Shown: one piece after another, positions 16,679-27,352 of the stretch
How the letters are laid out: each line of letters begins with the position of its first letter
How positions within the stretch are numbered: the first letter of the stretch is position 1
Notes under the pieces: model-generated
Database searches by the model: none
What the model was told of the DNA's origin: nothing
What the model saw: only the letters and a program-made list of their open reading frames with translations
NCBI RefSeq assembly: GCF_024055595.1
Contig: NZ_JAMXOF010000001.1
Span: 930,001-994,000, forward strand
Length of the DNA: 64,000 nt
Direction: 5' to 3'
From: Mucilaginibacter aurantiaciroseus
GTDB lineage: Bacteria; Bacteroidota; Bacteroidia; Sphingobacteriales; Sphingobacteriaceae
Program-made: the position numbers and the translations under genes

Positions 16679-17954
16679 ATTAGACAGAAAAACACCCCCG
16701 CAATTTAACGGGGTAGAAAATATAACACTCATCCGCCCGGAGGCTACTAAACTTGCCAATGGTGCCAATATCTTCACCTTTAACTCGGGCGACCTTGACC
16801 TGGTGCGTATAGAATGGATCTTCCATAATCTGCGGTTCGACCCTGCGAAGCCTTTGCTGAACGTAGCCGTTAACACCATGCTTACCGAGGGTACAAGCAA
16901 ACTAACCGCCGCGCAGATTGCCGACAAGATTGATTTTTACGGCGCTTTTTTGCAGGTTGATTTTAGTTACGATCACTCGCAGGTAACGCTGTACACGCTT
17001 ACCAAGCATTTAAACTTGACCCTGCCGGTGATCAAGGATATCCTTACGGATTCTATCTTCCCGCAAAAGGAGTTGGAAACCTTTGTGCGTAACCAGCAGC
17101 AGAAGCTACAGGTGAGCCTGCAAAAGAATGATTTTGTTGCCCGCAGGGCCTTTAATAAAGCCCTGTACGGCGAAACTATCTACGGACTGGCTGCCCAGCC
17201 CGAGGATTTTCAGTCATTAAAAAGGGAAGACCTGCTGGAGAAATACAAGGAAATGTACCAGCCGGATAATTGTAATATCATTATTGCAGGTAAAGCCGAC
17301 CCGCAGATATTGGAGGCCGTTACCAAAACCTTTGAAGGTGCATGGGGCGAAGTAACTGTACCAGCTGATACTACCCAACCAGACTTGAACCCTTCTGTAG
17401 AACGTTTTATTTACGTGGAAAATGCGGACGCCATTCAATCGGCTATCCGGATAGGTACACCTTTTGTAAACCGTACGCATCCCGATTTTCATGCGTTACA
17501 GGTGTTGAATACGGTTTTGGGCGGATACTTTGGTTCGAGATTAATGACCAATATCCGCGAGGATAAAGGCTACACCTATGGCATTGGCTCGGGGATGTCG
17601 TCGTTCAAACAAACGGGTTCATTCTTCATCGCATCAGAAGTTGGGGCCGATGTTTGTAAAGCCGCGGTTGCAGAGATCGAGAAAGAGGTGAACCTGTTAA
17701 AAACAAACCTGATCCCCGACGAAGAACTTTCGCTGGTGCGTAACTTTATGCTTGGCTCACTTTTGGGCAGCCTGGAGAATGTGCTATCCCATGCCGATAA
17801 ATTTAAGAACCTTTACTTTGCCGGCCTGGATTATGATTATTACGAACGCTACACCCAAACCGTAAAAAATATCACTCCTGAAGACCTGAAGGCCCTTGCC
17901 AATAAGTATTTCGACTTTGAGAATTTTTATAAAGTGATAGTAGGGAAATATTAA
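16671..17954 (+). CDS. M16 peptidase, non-catalytic partner subunit
   Basis: The 427-residue protein has the M16 fold but lacks HxxEH: the equivalent region reads FDPAKPLLNVAVNTMLTEG. Towards the C-terminus it has the conserved LGGYFGSRLMTNIREDKGYTYGIGSG-type block (near residues 280-306), which supplies the Arg/Tyr pair used for substrate binding in two-chain M16 enzymes. It therefore completes the active chamber of the protein encoded just upstream. Its start is the last unit of an 8-bp tandem repeat. The pair probably forms one operon. Confidence 0.92.
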   Translation: MTELDRKTPPQFNGVENITLIRPEATKLANGANIFTFNSGDLDLVRIEWIFHNLRFDPAKPLLNVAVNTMLTEGTSKLTAAQIADKIDFYGAFLQVDFSYDHSQVTLYTLTKHLNLTLPVIKDILTDSIFPQKELETFVRNQQQKLQVSLQKNDFVARRAFNKALYGETIYGLAAQPEDFQSLKREDLLEKYKEMYQPDNCNIIIAGKADPQILEAVTKTFEGAWGEVTVPADTTQPDLNPSVERFIYVENADAIQSAIRIGTPFVNRTHPDFHALQVLNTVLGGYFGSRLMTNIREDKGYTYGIGSGMSSFKQTGSFFIASEVGADVCKAAVAEIEKEVNLLKTNLIPDEELSLVRNFMLGSLLGSLENVLSHADKFKNLYFAGLDYDYYERYTQTVKNITPEDLKALANKYFDFENFYKVIVGKY

Positions 17955-18126
17955 TGAGAAAAACAAGAAATTAAGAGTCAAGAAACAAGACAAGCCAGTA
18001 TTGTTTTTGTGGGTAATTATTCTGCGAAATGTAAAATTCTTGGCTCTTGGCTCTTGATTCTTATTTCAAATTCTTAAATTCCATATATTTTGTTAGCTTT
18101 GCCCGGCAAATAATAACTCCAAATAA

Positions 18127-19605
<1,479 letters not shown>

Positions 19606-19609
19606 TGAT

Positions 19610-19652
19610 TAGAGGTTAGAGATTAGGATGAAATGTTAATCTCTAACCTCTA
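19610..19652. repeat. Perfect 16-bp inverted repeat after guaB
   Basis: TAGAGGTTAGAGATTA and TAATCTCTAACCTCTA are exact reverse complements separated by 11 bases. The right arm is followed by only AAAAA, so a classic T-tail is absent on the + strand. It may act as an RNA 3' end stabiliser. Confidence 0.8.
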
Positions 19653-19696
19653 AAAACATGCAAGCCTATTCTCTAATTAACTAATCAACAATCTCT

Positions 19697-20281
19697 ATGC
19701 GAAGCATCTGCGTATTCTGTGGTGCCAATTTTAATGGCGACCCTGCACTTAAACAAGCGGTTGAATTATTAGCCGAAGTAATGGTAAGCAAACATATTAG
19801 TTTGGTATACGGTGGCGGTAATGTGGGCGTAATGGGTTTACTGGCCGATGCAGTATTGGCCAGGGGTGGAGAGGTTATTGGCATTATTCCACAGTTTTTG
19901 ATGGATAAGGAAGTAGGCCACAAAGGCATTACCAAACTACACATTGTAGATAACATGCACCAGCGCAAGCAAATGATGAACGATCTTTGCGATGGTATCA
20001 TCATGCTTCCCGGCGGCTTTGGTACTTTGGAGGAATTTTTTGAAGTGCTTACCTGGCTGCAATTAGGCTTACACAAACACCCGGTTGGCATTTTGAATGT
20101 TGGCGGTTTTTACGATGCCCTGCTAACGCAGATGGATGTAATGGTAGCGCAGCGCTATCTTAAACCCGCAAACCGCGAACTGGTACTAACATCTGTAGAC
20201 CCAATAGAACTGGTTGACCTGATGGAAAAGATCGATATAAACCCCGATGAGGTTTGGTTTAGGGACAGGAATTTGACGTAG
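19697..20281 (+). CDS. LOG family nucleotide phosphoribohydrolase (TIGR00730)
   Basis: LOG proteins split nucleoside 5'-monophosphates (for cytokinins, the riboside monophosphate) into base and ribose 5-phosphate. The 194-residue protein opens with ICVFCGANFNGD and has VYGGGNVGVMGLLAD and the family signature PGGFGTLEEFFE (near residues 105-116). The true bacterial substrate is usually not known, and AMP-type nucleotides are possible. It follows guaB, but separated by a strong inverted repeat, so co-transcription is uncertain. Confidence 0.9.
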   Translation: MRSICVFCGANFNGDPALKQAVELLAEVMVSKHISLVYGGGNVGVMGLLADAVLARGGEVIGIIPQFLMDKEVGHKGITKLHIVDNMHQRKQMMNDLCDGIIMLPGGFGTLEEFFEVLTWLQLGLHKHPVGILNVGGFYDALLTQMDVMVAQRYLKPANRELVLTSVDPIELVDLMEKIDINPDEVWFRDRNLT

Positions 20282-20340
20282 CAGGTGGCATGTAAGAGTC
20301 AGCAATTGCAGCAATTACTATGCATGCATAATAAAATACA

Positions 20341-20400
20341 ATGTGTTTGGGTTATTCCCAAGTAATTTTCCTAAAATTACATAACCTACAATAAACACAT
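20341..20400. promoter_or_regulatory. Large imperfect palindrome abutting the carboxylase start codon
   Basis: Three nested pairs occur: ATGTGTTT/AAACACAT (8 bp), GGTTAT/ATAACC (6 bp) and GTAATTTT/AAAATTAC (8 bp, 3-base loop). Together they fold almost the whole 60 bases before the ATG into one long hairpin. Such a leader could hide the ribosome entry site. Confidence 0.55.
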
Positions 20401-22029
20401 ATGAATCTGGAATTCAATAAGAATGAGGATGTTAACAAACAACTCGTTTACGAATTTAATACAAGGCTTAAAAAAATATTCATGGGGGGTGGCGAAAAGG
20501 CCGCTGCCAAACAAAAAGAAAAAGGCAAAATGCTTGCCCGCGAGCGCGTTGCCTACCTTATAGACGACGATAAGCCCTGGCTGGAAGTTGGCGCTTTTAC
20601 TGCCGATGGCATGTATGCCGAGCATGGCGGCTGCCCAAGTGGTGGCGTGGTTTGCGGTATTGGCTATGTAAGCGGCAGGCAATGCGTAATTGTGGCTAAT
20701 GATGCTACCGTTAAAGCCGGTGCATGGTTCCCTATAACAGCCAAGAAAAATTTACGTGCGCAGGAAATAGCGATGGAAAACCGCCTTCCCATCATCTATC
20801 TGGTAGATTCGGCAGGTGTGTATTTGCCATTGCAGGACGAGATCTTTCCCGATAAAGAACACTTTGGCCGCATCTTTCGCAACAACGCGCAAATGAGCAG
20901 CATGGGTATCATCCAGATCGCGGCTATTATGGGTTCGTGCGTAGCGGGTGGCGCATATTTGCCCATCATGAGCGATGAGGCCATGATTGTAGAAGGTACT
21001 GGCTCGGTTTTTCTGGCGGGATCCTATCTGGTAAAATCAGCCATAGGCGAGAACGTAGATAACGAAACCCTTGGCGGCGCAACCACGCAGTGCGAGATCT
21101 CGGGCGTAACAGATTATAAACATCCTAACGATAAAGCCTGCCTGGATTCTATCCGTAACATCATGAACAAGGTGGGCGATTATAACAAGGCCGGTTTCGA
21201 CCGAATTAAACCATCGGCACCAAAACTAAACGAGAAAGATATTTATGGCATCCTGCCCGAAACCCGAGATAAGGCCTATGATATGTATGAGATCATCAAA
21301 CGGCTGATAGATGATTCGGAATTTGAGGAATACAAGGCGGGTTACGGTCAATCTATCATTTGCGGCCTTGGCCGTGTGGATGGCTGGGCGGTTGGCATTG
21401 TGGCTAATCAGCGTAAGGTGATTAAGTCAAAAAAAGGCGAGATGCAGTTTGGCGGGGTTATTTATTCCGACTCGGCTGATAAGGCAACCCGTTTTATCAT
21501 GAACTGTAACCAAAAGAAGATCCCCTTGGTTTTCTTGCAGGATGTTACCGGCTTTATGGTTGGCAGCCGTAGCGAGCATGGCGGTATCATAAAAGACGGT
21601 GCTAAAATGGTGAATGCGGTAGCCAATTCAGTCGTGCCAAAATTTACCATCGTGATAGGTAATTCTTACGGTGCAGGCAACTACGCTATGTGCGGTAAGG
21701 CTTACGACCCAAGGTTGATCTACGCGTGGCCATCAGCCAAAATAGCCGTGATGGGCGGCGCACAGGCAGCAAAAGTATTGGTGCAAATGCAGGCCGCAGG
21801 CCTAAAAGCAAAAGGCGAAGAGGTGGATGAGGTAAAAGAAGCCGAACTGCTCAAACAAACTACCGACCGTTACAACGCCCAAACAACCCCATACTATGCC
21901 GCCGCAAGGCTTTGGGTAGATGGCATTATCGACCCGTTGGAAACCCGCAAGGTGATCTCCATGGGCATCGAGGCCGCCAACCATGCTCCGATAGAAAAAC
22001 CTTTTAATGTGGGGATAATACAGACGTAA
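20401..22029 (+). CDS. Acyl-CoA carboxylase, carboxyltransferase (beta) subunit
   Basis: This is the carboxyltransferase of a biotin-dependent acyl-CoA carboxylase; it moves CO2 from biotin to an acyl-CoA. The 542-residue protein most resembles methylcrotonyl-CoA carboxylase beta chains: VDSAGVYLPLQDEIFP, HFGRIFRNNAQMSS, AAIMGSCVAGGAYLPIMSDEA, and a C-terminal GNSYGAGNYAMCGKAYDPR. The matching biotin carboxylase/carrier subunit is not in the window. The substrate (methylcrotonyl-, propionyl- or other acyl-CoA) is not certain. The ATG directly abuts a long palindrome. Confidence 0.9.
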   Translation: MNLEFNKNEDVNKQLVYEFNTRLKKIFMGGGEKAAAKQKEKGKMLARERVAYLIDDDKPWLEVGAFTADGMYAEHGGCPSGGVVCGIGYVSGRQCVIVANDATVKAGAWFPITAKKNLRAQEIAMENRLPIIYLVDSAGVYLPLQDEIFPDKEHFGRIFRNNAQMSSMGIIQIAAIMGSCVAGGAYLPIMSDEAMIVEGTGSVFLAGSYLVKSAIGENVDNETLGGATTQCEISGVTDYKHPNDKACLDSIRNIMNKVGDYNKAGFDRIKPSAPKLNEKDIYGILPETRDKAYDMYEIIKRLIDDSEFEEYKAGYGQSIICGLGRVDGWAVGIVANQRKVIKSKKGEMQFGGVIYSDSADKATRFIMNCNQKKIPLVFLQDVTGFMVGSRSEHGGIIKDGAKMVNAVANSVVPKFTIVIGNSYGAGNYAMCGKAYDPRLIYAWPSAKIAVMGGAQAAKVLVQMQAAGLKAKGEEVDEVKEAELLKQTTDRYNAQTTPYYAAARLWVDGIIDPLETRKVISMGIEAANHAPIEKPFNVGIIQT

Positions 22030-22038
22030 TTACTCAAC

Positions 22039-22123
22039 CTGTCATTCAGGAGCGTAGCGACGTGGCAATCTCAGCATATCCGCTTGTCCTATGAGATTGC
22101 CACGCTATCGCTCGCAATGACAG
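22039..22123. repeat. REP-like palindrome, copy 1
   Basis: The outer arms CTGTCATT/AATGACAG and inner arms GTGGCAATCTCA/TGAGATTGCCAC are perfect. The centre reads GCATATCCGCTTGTCCTA. It is closely related to the element at 58060-58144 and more loosely to 28472-28568. It sits in the gap after the carboxylase gene. Confidence 0.85.
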
Positions 22124-22154
22124 GGTGTTTAAAAGTTTTTACTACCTTCAAAAT

Positions 22155-23330
22155 ATGAAACGCCTCCTGCTACCAATTTTTCTCTTATTAGCATTAACCG
22201 CATCTGCCCAAAACGTTAAGCAGATCCATCAGCGTGCAATTTTAGTAGATACCCATAACGATGCTTTATCCAATCAACTTATAACCAAAGTTGATTTAGG
22301 CAAACTGCAAACCATTGGTAATTTTGACATGCCGAGGGCAAAGCAGGCCGGGTTAGATGTACAGGTTTTCTCTGTTTGGTGCGGCGACCAGTACGGCAAC
22401 GGGACGGCATACGCTTTTGCCAACCGCGAGATAGATTCGTTAGACGCGCTTATCAAACGTTATCCCAATAAAATTAAGTTAGTCCGCACCGCTGCCGATC
22501 TGCAAAAAACCGTCGCGCAGAAAAAATTGGCGGCCATGATAGGGGTAGAGGGCGGCCACATGATTGAGGACAGGCTGGATTATATAGATAGCCTGCACAA
22601 ACGCGGCATGGCCTACCTAACCCTAACGTGGAACAACAGTACCAGTTGGGCATCATCCGCCCGCGACGAAGTTTTACATGCAGACACTTTAAAGCATAAA
22701 GGCCTAACGGATTTTGGTAAACAGGTAGTACAACGCCTTAATAAATTAGGAGTGATGATAGACCTGTCGCACCCCGGCGAACAAACCTTTAACGATGTAA
22801 TGGCAATAACTACCAAGCCGGTTATTGCGTCGCACAGTTGTGTTTACGCCTTAAACCCGCACCGCCGAAATCTTAAGGATTATCAGCTTAAAGCAATCGC
22901 CAAAAACGGAGGTGTGGTTTTTCTTAACTTTTACAGCGGGTTTATCGATAGTGCCTATAATGCGAAGCATGAGGTTTATCTTGCCAAACACAAAACGGAG
23001 CTGGATTCGCTGATCAAAATCTATAATGACTACGACCTCGCCAGCATTCGCCTCAATGTTATTAATAAAACCGAGGCCGACCAGTTCCGACCGCCGCTAA
23101 GCATGCTTATCAAGCATATCCATTACATGGTGAAGTTGATCGGTGCAGATCATGTGGGCATCGGCTCGGACTTTGACGGCGCCGAATCCTACCCCTTAGG
23201 ATTGGATAGCATTTTAGATTATCCTAAAATAACCGCCGAATTGGTTAAACTCCATTATAGCGAAAAAGATATCGATAAGATACTGGGTGGTAATTTTATC
23301 AGGGTATTAAAGGCAAACACAGGCAAATGA
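22155..23330 (+). CDS. Secreted M19 membrane-dipeptidase family enzyme
   Basis: M19 dipeptidases are zinc enzymes that split dipeptides, in the periplasm for this type. ATG at 22155 gives 391 residues with a signal peptide MKRLLLPIFLLLALTASAQ. An upstream ATG at 22125 adds ten residues that spoil the signal. Metal-site motifs are VDTHNDAL, GVEGGH, DLSHPGE, IASHS and the later HVGIGSDFDG. It has no clear operon partner. A REP-like palindrome precedes it. Confidence 0.93.
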   Translation: MKRLLLPIFLLLALTASAQNVKQIHQRAILVDTHNDALSNQLITKVDLGKLQTIGNFDMPRAKQAGLDVQVFSVWCGDQYGNGTAYAFANREIDSLDALIKRYPNKIKLVRTAADLQKTVAQKKLAAMIGVEGGHMIEDRLDYIDSLHKRGMAYLTLTWNNSTSWASSARDEVLHADTLKHKGLTDFGKQVVQRLNKLGVMIDLSHPGEQTFNDVMAITTKPVIASHSCVYALNPHRRNLKDYQLKAIAKNGGVVFLNFYSGFIDSAYNAKHEVYLAKHKTELDSLIKIYNDYDLASIRLNVINKTEADQFRPPLSMLIKHIHYMVKLIGADHVGIGSDFDGAESYPLGLDSILDYPKITAELVKLHYSEKDIDKILGGNFIRVLKANTGK

Positions 23331-23352
23331 TATATTAAGTATAGTTGTAATA

Positions 23353-23645
23353 ATGAACAGAAGGGCAGAAATATTGCAATGGTTAAAGAATATATTGGAT
23401 AAGAATTTGTCTGATATAACTTACCGCGCTTTAATTTTGGTTCGCAGGCCAATAAGGAAATTTTAAGCCGTTCGGTTATTGACGTAGGTATTATTGCCGA
23501 TGTAAATATCTCAACCGAAACGATCGTTCGTATCCACGAGGCTATCCGGCAATTGCCAATGCTTTTTAAAGTTGATGTTGTTGACTTTTACGATGTTGAT
23601 GAAACTTTTAAAAACATGGCGTTAAGCAGTATTGAAGTTTTATGA
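23353..23645 (+). pseudogene. Frameshifted MNT-type nucleotidyltransferase antitoxin
   Basis: The sequence starts MNRRAEILQWLKNILDKNLS and, after a one-base loss in the T-run at 23435-23438, continues in another frame as FGSQANKEILSRSVIDVGII and so on to VDVVDFYDVDETFKNMALSS. With one extra T the product would be 97 residues reading YRALIFGSQANKE. That matches minimal nucleotidyltransferases (MNT, the MntA/HI0073 group), which AMPylate HEPN toxins. The first Asp of the usual SDIDL is Val here (SVIDV), so the active site is also damaged. It is followed by a HEPN-like remnant. Confidence 0.7.
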
Positions 23646-23817
23646 CGGATTATTTCGGACGAGAAATGATGAAATGCTTTGGTCTGCTATAACATTAAGG
23701 CGCAACGCATCTGTAGATACCTATAATCAAAAACTTGCCGATACCTTATTTGGCGAGATTCCTACTTATTATCAGGCCATAAATAATCTATTGATCGCAT
23801 TAAAAAAGCAAGCTTAA
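23632..23817 (+). pseudogene. Truncated HEPN-type partner (HI0074-like) of the MNT gene
   Basis: A 61-codon frame overlaps the end of the MNT gene. Its last 45 residues (DEMLWSAITLRRNASVDTY, then NQKLADTLFGEIPTYYQAIN) match the C-terminal end of HEPN/nucleotidyltransferase substrate-binding proteins, normally about 130-145 residues. The HEPN ribonuclease motif R-N-x3-H-x-Y reads RNASVDTY, with Asp in place of His. The N-terminal half is missing, so this is a dead remnant. The first residues before DEM are probably just frame extension. Confidence 0.6.
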
Positions 23818-23894
23818 GTATGGCATAATGTTGACTATTACCTATTGGCGCAATCAGGTATAAATATTAAATTCGCATCTCATTAAAAATACAA

Positions 23895-24851
23895 ATGTCA
23901 CAAGATATTGAACACGTAAAATGCCTTATTATAGGTTCGGGCCCGGCGGGATATACCGCAGCAATTTATGCTTCACGTGCCGACCTGCACCCGGTAATGT
24001 ACACAGGCATGCTTGCCGGCGGGCAGCTTACCCAAACTACCGATGTAGAGAATTTCCCGGGTTACCCTGATGGGGTCATGGGTCCCGAAATGATGGAAGA
24101 TTTTCGTAAACAGGCCGAGCGCCTGGGTACCGATATTCGCTTTGGTTACGTAAGTTCGGTTGATTTTAGCTCGTTGCCCCACAAGGTTACCGTTGATGAA
24201 AACAAAACCATACTGGCCGATACCGTTATTATTTCTACCGGTGCATCTGCAAAATGGTTGGGTTTGGATTCTGAGCAAAAATACAGCGGTTTTGGCGTTT
24301 CTGCCTGTGCCGTTTGTGATGGCTTTTTCTTTAAAGGGCAAGATGTTGCCATTGTTGGTGCCGGTGATACCGCTGCCGAAGAAGCAACCTACCTGGCTAA
24401 ATTAACCCGTAAAGTTTACATGATCGTTCGCCGCGATGAGTTCCGTGCTTCAAAAGCAATGGTTCACCGTGTGCTGAACACCCCGAACATCGAGATACTT
24501 TATAATACCGATACCATCGAAATTTTAGGCGACGGACAAAGCGTTAACGCTGTTAAAGTTTGTAATAACGTTACCAACGAAGGCAGGATCTTAGACGTTA
24601 CCGGTTTCTTTGTAGCCATCGGTCACAAACCCAATACCGATATTTTCCGCGATAGCATCCACATGGATGAAACCGGGTACATCATCACCCGCCCGGGTTC
24701 AACCGAAACTAACGTAGAAGGTGTGTTTTGCTGTGGCGATGCGCAAGATCATATTTACCGCCAGGCAGTTACCGCCGCTGGTACAGGTTGTATGGCCGCC
24801 ATTGATGCCGAGCGTTACCTTGCTGCCAAAGAGCACGTGGTAACAGCGTAA
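23895..24851 (+). CDS. trxB: Thioredoxin reductase
   Basis: TrxB reduces thioredoxin with NADPH through FAD and a redox disulfide. The 318-residue protein has the FAD motif GSGPAGYTAAIYASRA (from residue 13), the active site CAVCDG (Cys138 and Cys141), the NADPH motif GAGDTAAEEA, and the C-terminal FAD motif GVFCCGDAQD. The length is normal. A strong terminator follows, so it is probably monocistronic. Confidence 0.97.
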   Translation: MSQDIEHVKCLIIGSGPAGYTAAIYASRADLHPVMYTGMLAGGQLTQTTDVENFPGYPDGVMGPEMMEDFRKQAERLGTDIRFGYVSSVDFSSLPHKVTVDENKTILADTVIISTGASAKWLGLDSEQKYSGFGVSACAVCDGFFFKGQDVAIVGAGDTAAEEATYLAKLTRKVYMIVRRDEFRASKAMVHRVLNTPNIEILYNTDTIEILGDGQSVNAVKVCNNVTNEGRILDVTGFFVAIGHKPNTDIFRDSIHMDETGYIITRPGSTETNVEGVFCCGDAQDHIYRQAVTAAGTGCMAAIDAERYLAAKEHVVTA

Positions 24852-24894
24852 AGTAGATACTTAGCCTCTTTTTACGACAATTTAAAATATTTTA

Positions 24895-24929
24895 AAAAGC
24901 CGTATTCCTAATAAGAATACGGCTTTTTT
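24895..24929 (+). terminator. Terminator of trxB
   Basis: AAAAGCCGTATTC pairs with GAATACGGCTTTT around a 7-base loop, followed by more T. Confidence 0.92.
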
Positions 24930-25021
24930 GTTTCTGTTAGTGTAATATTTGAATGATTATGGTGCGCTTTTTTTAAATAATGCTAAATTACGGCCTCAAT
25001 ATTTACCTGTTTAGTTTTACT

Positions 25022-27337
25022 ATGAAGAAAATGATCTCTGCAGCACTGCTTGCCTTTTTATTAACTACATCTGTTATTGTTAAAGCCCAGGATACCGACC
25101 CTTATGCCGGTATTATCCCGGCACCGGTATCCGTTAAAAAAACACCCGGCGAATTTATCTTAAGCCAGGAAACGGTGATCCAGGCAGATACGCCGAACAA
25201 TAAGGCTGTGCAGTTCTTCTCTGCATTTTTAGCCAATAACATGGCCTACAACAAACAGGTAGGTTTAAGAAATGCCCGTGTTAGTACTACCGCCATATAT
25301 TTAACATCAACAGGTACCGAAGGCCTGCCTGCCGAAGGTTATCGTTTAACCATTACCCCACAGCAAATTACCGTAGCAGGTAAAGGCGCAGGTTTGTTTT
25401 ACGGCATCCAAACGCTGATGCAATTAATGCCGCTCGAAAGATCGGCAACTGCGAAATTGCCTGCTGTAACTATTGAGGATTATCCCCGTTTTGGTTACAG
25501 GGGTATGATGCTTGATGTTTGCCGCCACTTTTTCTCGGTAGAGTTTGTGAAAAGGTATATCGACCTGATGGCTGCATACAAATTAAACACCTTCCACTGG
25601 CACTTAACTGACGACCAGGGATGGCGCATCGAGATCAAAAAATACCCGAAACTAACCACCGTAGGTAGCCGCCGCGCCGAAAGCGTTATCGGTAACTTTA
25701 AAGACCGCACCCCGCTGCAATATGATGGTGTGCCGGTTACAGGCTTTTATACCCAAGACCAAATTCGTGAGGTAATTAAATATGCGTCTGACAGGTACAT
25801 CACCATTGTACCCGAAATTGAAATGCCGGGCCACGCTTTAGCTGCCCTAACCGCATACCCGGAGTTAAGCTGTAACCCAAGCCAAACCTACCAGGTATCG
25901 GGCAAGTGGGGCGTGTTCAATAATATCTTTTGCCCAACAGAAAAAACATTCGGCTTTTTGCAGGATGTGCTGACCGAGGTGATAGACCTGTTCCCGAGTA
26001 AATACATCCACATTGGGGGCGACGAAGCACCAAAAGACATCTGGAAGGAAACCAAATTTTGCCAGGACTTGATCAAACGCCTCAAGCTTAAAGACGAACA
26101 TGGTTTGCAAAGCTACTTCATTCAACGGATGGAGAAATTTGTGAATAGCAAAGGCCGCAGCATCATCGGCTGGGACGAGATACTGGAAGGCGGGCTTGCA
26201 CCAAACGCTACCGTAATGAGCTGGAGGGGCGAAGAAGGCGGCATCGAAGCGGCCAAACAAAGCCACGATGTGATCATGACCCCGAGCAGTCAGGGCTTAT
26301 ATTTTGACCACGCCCAAGGTAAAATAAACCAGGAGCCCGTAGGCATCGGCGGTAGCGCAACTATCCAGAAAACGTACGCTTATAACCCTACACCGGCGGC
26401 CCTAACACCAGATCAACAGAAATACATCAAAGGCGTACAAGCCAACCTTTGGACAGAATACATCACCACCGAAAACAAGGTTGAATATATGGTATTGCCG
26501 CGAATGCTGGCCCTATCAGAAGTCGCCTGGTCACCAATCGCCAATAAAAACTATAAGGACTTTTCTGAAACACGTTTACCCGCGCACTTAGCCTGGTTTG
26601 ATAAAAACGGTTACAACTTCCGTGTACCGGCAGCTATTGGCAATGCGGATACGGTGATGATAGGCTCGACCATTACAGTAAACCTGAAATCGCCGGTGAA
26701 GGGTGCTAAGATCTACTACACCATTGACGGCTACACCCCGCGCGAAACGGAGTTACTTTACACCACGCCAATGTCGTACCCTGTACCTTTAAATGAGTAC
26801 CGTGATCTAAAAACGATTGTGGTTACCCCATCGGGCAAACGCAGCGTTATCACGGCGGCTAAAGTATTTAACAAAGCACCATTAGCGCCGGTGCAATATG
26901 CAGGCAACACACCGGGCCTAAAATACCAGGCATCGGCAGGTACTTATATAAATACTACGCAAATTAACCCGGCCGCGGTAATTGATACCGGCGTGGCAAA
27001 AAGCTTTAGCACCGCATTAAGCGCGTTCAAAAAGGCGTTTAATAAGTATGGTGTAGTATTTAATGGTTATTTAAAGGCTGATGTTGACGGTAACTATGGC
27101 TTTTCAACCGCTTCATCAAATGGTTCGGTTTTATTGATTGATGATGTAGCCATTGTTGATAAAGACGGCCGCACCGGCCCGGTAGAGCAGCAGGGTGTGA
27201 TCCCTTTGCAGAAGGGTTATCATAAGATCACCATAAAATATGTGGATGCAAACTCCTCGGGAAGTGGTTTACGGGTTTACATGACCATTCCCGGTAAGCC
27301 AAAAGGCGAGGTATCACCAGATATGATGTTCAATTAA
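25022..27337 (+). CDS. Secreted GH20 beta-N-acetylhexosaminidase with PA14-like C-terminus
   Basis: GH20 enzymes release terminal GlcNAc or GalNAc from glycans, chitin fragments or murein pieces. From ATG at 25022 the protein has 771 residues and a signal peptide (MKKMISAALLAFLLTTSVIV, then KAQ). Order: GH20b N-domain, barrel with HWHLTDDQGWR, catalytic pair Asp334-Glu335 in HIGGDE, WRGEEGG and NLWTEY. A chitobiase-like C-terminal domain (GAKIYYTIDGYTPRET) follows, then a PA14-type domain (NGYLKADVDGNYGFSTAS) that may bind sugar. It is followed directly by an unknown lipoprotein gene, 15 bases on. Confidence 0.95.
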   Translation: MKKMISAALLAFLLTTSVIVKAQDTDPYAGIIPAPVSVKKTPGEFILSQETVIQADTPNNKAVQFFSAFLANNMAYNKQVGLRNARVSTTAIYLTSTGTEGLPAEGYRLTITPQQITVAGKGAGLFYGIQTLMQLMPLERSATAKLPAVTIEDYPRFGYRGMMLDVCRHFFSVEFVKRYIDLMAAYKLNTFHWHLTDDQGWRIEIKKYPKLTTVGSRRAESVIGNFKDRTPLQYDGVPVTGFYTQDQIREVIKYASDRYITIVPEIEMPGHALAALTAYPELSCNPSQTYQVSGKWGVFNNIFCPTEKTFGFLQDVLTEVIDLFPSKYIHIGGDEAPKDIWKETKFCQDLIKRLKLKDEHGLQSYFIQRMEKFVNSKGRSIIGWDEILEGGLAPNATVMSWRGEEGGIEAAKQSHDVIMTPSSQGLYFDHAQGKINQEPVGIGGSATIQKTYAYNPTPAALTPDQQKYIKGVQANLWTEYITTENKVEYMVLPRMLALSEVAWSPIANKNYKDFSETRLPAHLAWFDKNGYNFRVPAAIGNADTVMIGSTITVNLKSPVKGAKIYYTIDGYTPRETELLYTTPMSYPVPLNEYRDLKTIVVTPSGKRSVITAAKVFNKAPLAPVQYAGNTPGLKYQASAGTYINTTQINPAAVIDTGVAKSFSTALSAFKKAFNKYGVVFNGYLKADVDGNYGFSTASSNGSVLLIDDVAIVDKDGRTGPVEQQGVIPLQKGYHKITIKYVDANSSGSGLRVYMTIPGKPKGEVSPDMMFN

Positions 27338-27352
27338 TTGCTATCTTCACGT

